From Parafenestella ontariensis (Eukaryota; Ascomycota; Dothideomycetes; Pleosporales; Cucurbitariaceae), in NCBI GenBank assembly GCA_021596325.1, contig JAKGDA010000001.1, positions 558,001 to 622,000 of the forward strand: DNA of 64,000 nucleotides, in the 5' to 3' direction. Of this stretch, positions 55,632-64,000 are shown piece after piece. The translations under genes and the position numbers were made by a program. The notes under the pieces were generated by a model, which saw only the letters and a program-made list of their open reading frames with translations, had not been told where the DNA came from and did no database searches. The first letter of the stretch is position 1. The number at the start of each line of letters is the position of its first letter.

Positions 55632-58600
55632 ATGCAGAGCAACTACTTCGTCTGCACTCTTGGCCAAGCTGCCGACCTACTCAGCGGCCCTAAGCCATAC
55701 CGCAACATCAGCCAGTTTGTAGAGCAGCAAGCACAGCATCATCCGCTTCTTCCTGCCGTTGGATTTCCAGTTCCGCATCCAGACCAAAAAGAATGGGGTT
55801 ACGAGGTGCTCACATTCGGAGACGTTGAACAAGGAACGAATGTCTTTGCAAAACGATTATCAGACGCTTTGGGCACGCCCAAACAGCTGGAGACGATAGC
55901 TTTACTATGCCACAGCTCCCCAGAATTCTTGTTCACGTGGCTGGGTTTGATGAGACTAGGACATCCCGTCCTCTTGGTTGCGCCGCAATGTCAAGCAGCC
56001 GCGATCGTACACCTTTGCACATCTTGCGAAGTGTCAATACTTCTCTATGACGTTGCTCACACAGAACGAGCACAACAGACACAGCGGGCGGCGAAAGAGC
56101 AAGGATTATCGGGGTTCAAGACACAACTGTTACCTCTGCGCGAAGGAGAAGATGTTTTCCAGGTGACACAGGAGTCGGTCGAACAAGGCTTTGAATCTCC
56201 TCAAATAGACGAAGCAGCCGTTGCATACTTGCACCACACCTCGGGGACATCATCAGGACTACCGAAACCGATACCACAGTCTCATCAAGGGGCAATCGGT
56301 GTACTTCCGCATCTTCCAAAGATACCGGGCGTAGCCTCATTCACAACGACGCCTCTATACCATGGAGGGGTTGCGGATTTGTTTAGATGTTGGACTAGCA
56401 ATGCCCTCGTATGGCTCTTCCCTGGGAAGGACGTACCTATCACAGCTCGAAATATATGCAAATGCCTCAATGTAGCCAAGTCGTATGCAGGAACGGAAGG
56501 TTTGCCGCAAGTCAAATACTTTTCCTCTGTACCCTACGTGCTGCAGATGATGGAGGCTGATGAAAAAGGAATTGAGTTACTTCAGCAGATGGATATTGTC
56601 GGGGTTGGGGGAGCAGCGCTGCCGGCTGAGGTTGGTGACCGATTGGTGAAGAAGGGAGTAAATCTCATCTCGAGATTTGGGAGCGCAGAATGTGGCTTTC
56701 TCCTGTCATCATATCGTGAATTTGCTGCGGATAAAGACTGGCAGTATCTGCGTAACTACAATCCACCCAAGCTGTTGAGGTTCGAGCAGCGGGAGGATGG
56801 TCTAGCAGAACTTGTCATCAACCCTGGATGGCCGCATATGGTACCCCATACTCCACGCACGTTACACAATCCTCACTGACACTCAACAGGCAAAACAAAA
56901 CCGTTCCGATGGGTCTTTTGCGACAGCCGACCTGTTCGCGCGACATCATACCATCGAGAATGCATGGCTGTACCACTCGCGTGCTGATTCTCAACTGACC
57001 CTTATCACTGGCAAGAAGTTCGACCCGGCTCCTCTTGAAGATTCCATAGCGACGTCACCGCATCTCGATGATGCGCTAATATTTGGTAACAACCGTCCAA
57101 TTCCAGGCGCACTTCTTCTACGGTCCGAACAGTCCAGTGCTGTCACTGATCAAGAGCTCCTCGGTGCGATCAGACCCATAGTAGAGGAGTTGAATCGTGA
57201 AAGCCAGGATCATGCTCGAATACCTTTGGACATGTTGGTGCCGTTACCGCATCAGAGTCAACCGCTTGAAAAGAGTAGCAAGGGAACTATCATCCGGAGA
57301 GCTGCCGAGTCTCGATTCGAAGAGGAAATTGAGCGCGCGTACGGTTCGAAAGATTCGGATCCTTCGCCTGACATAAACGATGATGACCTACCTCAACACC
57401 TCACCCGCCTTGTACAGTCCATTACTTCGCAATCGGCTGGACTGACTGAAGATATGGATCTCTTTTCATATGGTGTCGATTCAATCGCATGTATGCAACT
57501 AAGGACTCACCTGAGGAGTCTAATTCGGAATTGCGAAGCCCAGCTGCCCCTGAGCGTAGTCGAAGACTGTGGTACCATACGGCGATTGACCGACTATGTC
57601 CTCCGTAAGCGACATGGAGTGTCAGATACGGGTGGGGAGAATGAGGAGCAGTCGATGTTGGATCTCGTTAAGGAGTTTGGTTCCTTCGAGGAGTTAGCTT
57701 CAAAAGACCTGGCCAACGGCTCACACGACAAGCAGGGAGCAGGAGATGTCGTTGTACTTACAGGAGCCACTGGTGCATTAGGAGCGCATATCCTAGATCT
57801 GCTGCAAAAGACAGCGAGTGTTGACACCATCTACTGCTTCGTCAGAGGGGCGGATGAGCATGCGGCGAAGGAACGTGTCAACAAAGCCCTTGAGCAGAGA
57901 GGTCTAACAAGCCTTCCGTTGCGAAAATCGACGAATGAGAAAGTCAAGGTGATACCAGCACAGCTGAGCGATCAACGACTAGGGCTCAGCGACGAACTGT
58001 ACAACCACCTGGCCAAAGAAGCGACCTCAATCATACACGTCGCATGGACTGTCAACTTCCGCCTCAAGCTCCGCAGCTTCGTCAAAGATAACATCGCAGG
58101 AGTCCGAAATCTCCTCAATCTAGCCTTGAGTAATCCTCGTTCACCCCCTCCTCGCTTCACATATTGCTCATCCACCGCAGCAATCATGAATGGCTCGCCC
58201 AACGAAGCGGGATATCAACCCGAGAAAGTTTTGTCCGACCCGTCTTCTGCGTCACCGTTGGGCTACTCTCGCTCGAAATGGGTTGCAGAACATGTCTGCC
58301 TAAATGCACATGAGTGGACGAGTCTACGCGGGCGGATCGCTGTTGTCCGTGTCGGACAACTTGTGGGTGACTCGGTGTCAGGGGTGTGGAACACAAAAGA
58401 GGCATGGCCTATGATGCTGAGCACTGCAAGGTTGATCAAATGCCTACCTGATTTAGGTGACGAACCCCTTGACTGGCTTCCTGTTGATGTTGCTGCTCAA
58501 GCGTTTCTTGAAGCTACAAGGGTGGATGAGTGGAGTGGGGAGGAGATGCCGGTTTATCATGTTCTGAATCCGCATCGACAGCCCGTGTGGCATGAAATGC

Positions 58601-58875
58601 TGCATTGGCTACAGAAGAAGGAGACGTTTGATATTGTTACCCCTCAGGAATGGGTTGGGAGACTGGAGGAGTCCAACAATGATGATCACTCTGCCATGAA
58701 GCTGCTGGGTCTTTGGGAAGACTCTTACGGTAATGAATCCGAGGATACGAAGCAGCGACCGCAATTCTCCATGGAGAAAACCCGAAAAGGTGTCCCGGCA
58801 CTACGGGATGTGAAGCCGCTTGATGAGGCGTATGTGGGAAGGATCTGGGAGTGGGTACAGAGAAGTGTCCATTGA
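55632..58875 (+). CDS. NRPS-like carboxylic acid reductase, A-T-R
   Basis: Two exons are inferred: 55632-56840 and 56890-58875, with a 49-bp phase-0 intron, giving 1064 aa. The adenylation domain (about 1-540) has HHTSGTSSGLPKPIPQSH near 201, RFGSAECGFL near 347 and the A10-type KSSKGTIIRRA near 529. A carrier domain follows with the phosphopantetheine serine in YGVDSIACMQ (S601). The reductase domain has the nucleotide-binding loop VLTGATGALGAH near 693 and the catalytic GYSRSKWVAEH (Y862, K866). There is no condensation domain. Enzymes of this A-T-R layout activate an acid with ATP, load it on the carrier arm and release it by NADPH reduction as aldehyde or alcohol. The substrate, perhaps an aryl or polyketide acid, cannot be read here. 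Confidence 0.93.
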
Positions 58876-59396
58876 ATGAATACTCCATACGAGTGCGTCC
58901 AACGTAGAGAATTAGTCCCCTGAGTTTGCAAGGACGCATGCTTCGAGTACAAAAGTTAACGTCGCCACGATGTTAAGCGGGCCGATATTGTCGAACTAGA
59001 GAATCCCATAGCTTGCCTGATCCCCAAGGCAGCGTCTTTGCCGACTTTCCTTCTTCACCCGACACACGGCCTAAGTCGGAGTCAGGATGTGCTCTTCCAG
59101 CACCGTAATTTCGTGCAACATGGTACTCAGGGTGCTATAATTGTCTATAACTCGCATAGTGTCCACGTGTGCGTTGCTTATGTATGTCAACTGTGCATAG
59201 CGTTACAGAGGCTGACATGGCGGGCTGGGCAGAATGTCAAACGGGAATGTGGTCGCGAAGAATCTGACATGCTACTGCCTATTCTGAGGTAATTTCTACA
59301 ATCAGCTTCCAAGAGCTGTAATAGACGCGCGTCTTGCATCATGCTCTTGGAAACAACCTTGCGCGTTATGCGATAGTCAAGGCAAACAATGGCCGT

Positions 59397-59456
59397 CTTC
59401 GAGAGCAGCTGCCGCTTTGAACAACACTTCGAGCGCAGTTGCCGCTTTAGAGCAAC
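59397..59456. repeat. 30-bp tandem duplication, diverged
   Basis: Two adjacent 30-bp units begin CTTCGAG and share GCAG.TGCCGCTTT, with two changes in the first 22 bases and divergence at the end. It lies outside any gene. Confidence 0.7.
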
Positions 59457-60320
59457 AAACACAGTGGTGAGGTCAGTCAGACTAGGGTGCGTCGCAAATC
59501 ATCATCAGCTATCATGAGCTGTCGGTAGCCTAGCCGATAGCATGAAAGACAGAATGTAGCGCAGTTCTCATTTGACTGACGCTTCCCCATGCGTCGCAAC
59601 CACTGGCGTGTGAAACGAAGGTCGGGGTCGCGGGGGCCAAGCTTCCCGCCACTCCGATATCCCCTTCAAGAGCGAATACGATAAAGGGCTAGACCGCAGA
59701 TCCTTGGCATCGAGGCCAGCATTTTTCCGATCAGTCTTCGACCATGCGTTTCAGGCATCCAAGCTAAGCTACGGTCCCTTTTTTGCGCGATTGCAGGTCA
59801 CGGACGAATATCGGCAGCCTCAACTAACGGACTTTATGCATGTAATAAGAAACTATCAGATATCAGAATCTGGTGATCGTCCGTTCTACAGCAAACATGG
59901 TGGGGCAGAGAAGAGAGAAGAGCGAGCGTCTTTCCATTGTACAGCCAAGGACTTAGGGGCGTACCGCAAGTGGTGATTCACCGTCACCGTACACCGTACT
60001 CAGAGTGGCGCTTGGATGTCCAAATCTCTCATCGAAACTTGCGGGCTCGCGTTGACTCGACTAGATTGTCGCTACAGTCGAGTTTTAGCATTTCTTGCCG
60101 AACCAAGAAGGCGAGCCCCTGCGATGCGACGCTCCTGTCAACAGGTGTGAGTGTGCGGGTCCATCGGGCTCCGCATACCATGCGAGAAATGCGCGATGTG
60201 GCTTCAGGCAGCGACTTTGGTGATTCGTTTCCAGCTCAACGACGGCCTCGCCTAATGTCTACGGACGAAATGTCCAGCCGACTGAGTACGAATGGGGATA
60301 GGCGCAATCTATCAGTGAAT

Positions 60321-60381
60321 GGGACGGGCGCCCGGGTCACCGACTCGCACACTTTTGGCAATAAGCGCTAGCGCCCGTCCC
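60321..60381. repeat. 11-bp perfect inverted repeat
   Basis: GGGACGGGCGC at 60321-60331 and its exact complement GCGCCCGTCCC at 60371-60381 enclose 39 bases. It lies about 280 bp before the DHA2 start. One such pair could arise by chance in a window this size. Confidence 0.6.
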
Positions 60382-60661
60382 TAATTCTACCGAGCAGCAA
60401 GCATGGACGAAAGAACGCGATGGATCTTGGTGTCATTGCTTGTGTTTGCGACCCTCTTCAGCTCCTAGTAAACTCCGCCCTTCTCACCTACGCCTCCACA
60501 CTCTCCTTTCCTTTATTACATATAGCTTGCGCCTTCCGCCTCTCAGGCATCGCCATTCCTTCACGCGAACATATCGCAAACATTTCGGAGACATAGGACC
60601 ACCACGCCTCCTAGCGCCACTCCTTACATCACCATATATAAATCTACGACACACCCACCAG

Positions 60662-62591
60662 ATGAGCGAAACAAACAGAGAACTACGACCAGCCAGCATG
60701 GCCGAGTCGGAGAAAACTGCTACACCAAGCCACGAGCCGTCGGTATTTCATGAAAAGGGCGTGGTTGAGGGTGCTGTGCCATTATCGACGACACAAGCTG
60801 TGCAAGGCGCGGAGCCTGTGGTCGCCGACGAGAAGGCCACGGCCGAGGAGAGGGCTTCTGTTCGTAACTCGACTGCCAGCGCTTCAGAAGAGGACGATGA
60901 TTTCGAGTATCCCGCGAAAGGAAAGCTCGTCGCTATCTCTGTGGCTTTGTGCCTTTCCGTCTTCTGCATGGCTTTGGTAAGTTTATCCCCGCCGTTATTG
61001 CCGACAGCAGCTAACAGTCGCATGTAGGACAACACCATCATCGCAACAGCCATTCCGCGTATCACAGATCAGTTCAAAGCTTTGAATGACGTAGGTTGGT
61101 ATGGCTCGGCCTACCTCCTCACCACCTGCTCGACGCAGCTCATCTATGGAAAATTCTACACATTCTACAGCATCAAATGGGTGTTTCTGACTGCGCTCTT
61201 CATCTTCGAGGTCGGCTCCCTGATTTGCGGTGTCGCGCCTAACTCTACCGCACTCATCATCGGTCGTGCAGTCGCTGGCTTGGGCGCTGCAGGTATTTTC
61301 AACGGAGCCACCTTGATCATTGCGAACACGGTACCGCTCCGACAACGACCAGCATACATGGGATTGATCGGTGGCACGTACGGCGTCGCGTCTGTTGCGG
61401 GTCCTCTGTGAGTGGAGCGCGGAAACTAAGACTGAGCGTGATGACTAACGAATGCTTAGCATGGGTGGAGCTTTTACTGACCACGTGACGTGGCGATGGT
61501 GTTTTTACATCAATCTTCCCTTTGGAGCAGTGACAGCCGCATTCATCCTTTTCTTCTTCAAGATCAACCGCCGCGCTCAGAAGACGCAGGATACGTGGAA
61601 GCAGCAGCTCCAAAAGTTTGATATTCCTGGCACTTGTCTATTCCTGCCATGTATCATCTGCCTGCTTCTTGCTCTTCAATGGGGAGGCAGCAAATATGCA
61701 TGGGGCAGCGGAAGAGTCATTGCACTTCTTGTCATCAGTGTGCTTCTGGGCGTTGGCTTCATCCTGATTCAATGGTGGAAGAAGGAGAATGCTACGGTCC
61801 CTCCTCGCATCTTCCTGGATCGCAATGTCTGGGGTGCTGCGTGGTTTGGTGCCATGCTCGGCGCGGCGTTTTTCGTCCTTACCTACTACCTTCGTAAGTT
61901 GATAGTGCACCTTGGATGTCTTTGGTATCCTGACTGACATGTCATAGCCATCTGGTTCCAGGCCATCAAGGGCGCATCAGCAACCAAATCCGGTATCATG
62001 AATCTGCCAGCCATTCTCGGTCTGGTCGTCATCTCCATCATTGCCGGTGGCGTTGTCACCGCGATCGGTTACTACACGCCCTTCATGCTGGCCTCTAGTG
62101 TCTTCATGGCCATCGGCGCGGGTCTCCTCTCCACTTTCGAAACGGACACAAACTCTCCCAAGTGGATCGGCTACCAAGTCATCTTCGGTGTAGGTGCAGG
62201 CCTGGGAATGCAGCAAACTCTTATGGCAGTCCAGACGGCGCTCCCGGCTGCTGACGTCCCAATTGGAACCGCTATTGTCATGTTCGCGCAAACGCTCGGT
62301 GGAGCTCTCTTCATCAGTGTCGGCCAGAACGTCTTCACGAACCAGTTGATTAAGCACCTTGCGGCTGTCGTCCCTGATCTCGATGCCGGTATTGTCTTGA
62401 GGACCGGTGCAACGGAGCTCAAGAACGCCATCCCCAGCCAGTTTCTGCCCGGCGTGCTCTCCGCTTACAACTTGGCTCTTACGGAAGTCTTCTACGTTGC
62501 GGTTGCGACGGCGGCAATGTCCATCGTGGGCGCGGCCTTTGTCGAGTGGAAATCGATGAAGGGCAAGCAAATCCAGATGCATGCGGCGTAG
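60662..62591 (+). CDS. DHA2-type MFS efflux transporter
   Basis: Four exons are inferred: 60662-60976, 61028-61407, 61460-61893 and 61948-62591, giving 590 aa. Introns are 51-54 bp. The joins restore CMAL-DNTIIATAIPRITDQF, AGPL-MGGAFTDHVTWRWCF and LTYYL-PIWFQAIKGAS, which are hallmarks of fungal 14-helix DHA2 pumps. About 14 hydrophobic segments follow an acidic, disordered N-terminus of about 90 residues. Such transporters often export a cluster's own metabolite and give self-protection. It is the next gene after the A-T-R enzyme, on the same strand. The start may be ATG 60698 instead: that ATG has a better context (GCATGGCC), and TATATAAA at 60635 is very near ATG 60662. That form would lack 12 residues. 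Confidence 0.93.
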
Positions 62592-63518
62592 AGTGAAACA
62601 GTGAGACGGACGCTCTGACGTACGTCAGTCAGCACTGTAATTCGACTTCAAGAGATACCCCTAGGAGGCGCTTGGACGCTCGCTGGTTCGTTGTAATAGA
62701 CGACAGTATTTTCATTGTCAGCATTGTTTGATGTCAGCGCTAGCATAAGCATTTTGGGGTAATTAAGCACGGCGTTTTTCCTTTTTGGTGGCAATAGACT
62801 GGTGGCCTCGCGATGAGGTTGCCATTGATAAAGAGGATGGCCTTCAGCAGGCTGAGGTGGTGGACGTTCCGTCCTGTAGCGACGACTCTTCGCTCTCGAA
62901 AAAGTTTCCTATAGATTTAATACATACGATGATGCGCACGTCAGAAGATGTTTGCTGAGAGTTCACTGTTCGTATTATTGCGGGGCACATGTTGCCGAGG
63001 GCCTTGAAGCTGGGCTCGGTCATGCATGCCATGAGTTCAAGACTGTTCACATGACGTCAGACGGCACTCAACATCCGGCCTCTTCAGGACTTCCCATGGA
63101 TAATGGTTCCTATCGAGGAGGTTGCCAATGACAAAGCAGTCAGGCTAAACAGCTGAGGGCGAATGGGAGGCGTCGCCGGCAGATGTTCGCGGTCGGTGCA
63201 ACACCAAATGGCGTTAGTGGATGCTTAGCGAAGCTTGTTTTCCTCTTAGCCTTGGGCCCTCGACGATCCGCAGCCGTTTAGCTGCGCCCGCCATCTTCTC
63301 TTGCGCGTTCGCCGTTATTCCCCAGCCGCACACGCTCTCTCCACCTCACAGCCACAGGCGGTGCTGTTCCTCATGATTCTGCGATTCCTGGCGTATCCGT
63401 CTCATTTTTAGTGGTGCTATATACCACCCTTGACCCCCTTTGCGCCGGCTTACTTCCGCTATCTTCACAGCACCACGACATTCTTTTCCGACGATATCCG
63501 CCGGCGCCCCCCGCGACC
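62592..63518. other. Intergenic, C2-protein promoter
   Basis: About 930 bp between two plus-strand genes. The last 200 bases are C-rich with CACAGC and CTCTCTCC tracts, like a leader. No supported gene or repeat was seen. Confidence 0.45.
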
Positions 63519-64000
63519 ATGGCTGAGAAGGGCGACTCGAGACCAGACGACACGCCGAACGGGCATGCGACGGGCACAGGGGAGAAGGATGGGGGCATTG
63601 ACGGCGCAGACGTCCAACCGCCCAAGCCACAGAAGACGGGGACCAACGCGAGCAAGAAGAAGGGCCCCGAGGGAGGATTCGACGAGACACCCATACCGCG
63701 TGCGCCGCCGGGCTACACGGTCAAGTTCACCTTCCACCGCGCAAACAACCTCCCGCTCGCCGACATCAACACCCTCTCCGCCGACCCCTTCATCATGGCT
63801 GAGCTGAACACCCACCTCCCAACACGGCACAAGGAGGACCCTCCACTGCAGATACGCACACCCACCGTGCGCCAGAACACCAACCCCGTGTGGAACTGCG
63901 AGTGGATAGTCGCCAATGTCCCGTCATCTGGCTTCAGGCTCAAATGCCGCATCTACGACGAAGACCCCGCTGACCACGACGACCGACTCGGGAACGTTCA
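63519..64000 (+). CDS. C2-domain protein, 5' part
   Basis: The frame opens at ATG 63519 (GACCATGGC) and is still open at the window end, showing 160 residues. The first 60 are disordered, rich in Gly, Asp, Lys and Pro. From about residue 66 a C2-like beta sandwich begins: YTVKFTFHRANNLPLADI, then LSADPFIMAEL, TPTVRQNTNPVWNCEW and FRLKCRIYDEDPADHDDRLG. The NPVWN and DEDPADHDD parts match the C2 pattern and supply candidate calcium-binding aspartates. Such proteins bind membranes, often in a Ca2+-dependent way. The rest of the protein, and so its full identity, is beyond the window. Confidence 0.85.
   Translation, partial: MAEKGDSRPDDTPNGHATGTGEKDGGIDGADVQPPKPQKTGTNASKKKGPEGGFDETPIPRAPPGYTVKFTFHRANNLPLADINTLSADPFIMAELNTHLPTRHKEDPPLQIRTPTVRQNTNPVWNCEWIVANVPSSGFRLKCRIYDEDPADHDDRLGNV

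Larger units (their letters stand above)
58876..60661. other. Intergenic region before the DHA2 transporter
   Basis: About 1.8 kb. It holds a 30-bp tandem duplication and an 11-bp inverted repeat listed separately. A 144-codon frame near 59937-60371 is not family-like. TATATAAA at 60635-60642 is the only clear TATA-like element. Confidence 0.4.

Noticed and set aside
59937..60371. 144-codon plus-strand frame upstream of the DHA2 gene
   Set aside because: It does not start with ATG, lacks any recognisable motif and overlaps the 11-bp inverted repeat.

Overview
The window is nuclear DNA of a filamentous ascomycete (Pezizomycotina). Nearly every gene carries short introns of about 48-130 bp, with GT-AG ends and CTAAC/CTGAC-like branch sites close to the acceptor. 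Genes are densely packed on both strands. Several families are typical of filamentous fungi: a PDR-type ABC transporter, a DHA2 MFS pump, an NRPS-like A-T-R reductase, a DUF6604 protein and a DUF7707-type secreted protein. A dothideomycete is my guess; the sequence does not prove it. Exon coordinates come from reading splice signals by eye and joining frames that preserve the protein family, so individual junctions can be off by a few bases. I saw no tRNA, rRNA, CRISPR array or intact transposon.

Layout. Bases 1-7.1 kb hold the 3' end of a helical regulator-like protein, a large disordered protein and a four-helix MARVEL-like membrane protein. From 9 to 26 kb lies a housekeeping block: RPL11 and SmB (head to head), MPC1, PEX1 and MCM7 (head to head), SHR3, an unnamed protein with a C-terminal RRM-like fold, and molybdenum cofactor sulfurase. 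From 27 to 36 kb come a conserved SP/TP-rich nuclear-looking protein, a DUF6604 protein and a GST-kappa/DsbA-like enzyme. At 36-40 kb two proteasome beta subunits (beta6 and beta7) flank an HCNGP/SAP30BP-like gene, followed by a broken NAD-epimerase copy.

From 42 to 63 kb the content shifts towards transport and specialised metabolism: a DHA1-type MFS pump and a PDR ABC pump (convergent), NAD-dependent glycerol-3-phosphate dehydrogenase, a secreted GPI-type cysteine-rich protein, a single-module A-T-R NRPS-like carboxylic acid reductase, and a DHA2 MFS pump. The window closes on the 5' end of a C2-domain protein.

How they fit together. Most genes are independent housekeeping units; three pairs share short divergent promoters. 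PEX1/MCM7 has an MCB (ACGCGT) site, the G1/S element expected for MCM genes. The best candidate for an undescribed system is the NRPS-like reductase with its neighbouring DHA2 pump, which could make and export a reduced acid-derived metabolite. Other unusual points are a 9-nt micro-exon in SmB, an ATG-only first exon in RPL11, a triple DxPKxMLAxL repeat in an RRM-like protein, and paired perfect hairpins beside a UaY-like site in the Moco sulfurase promoter.
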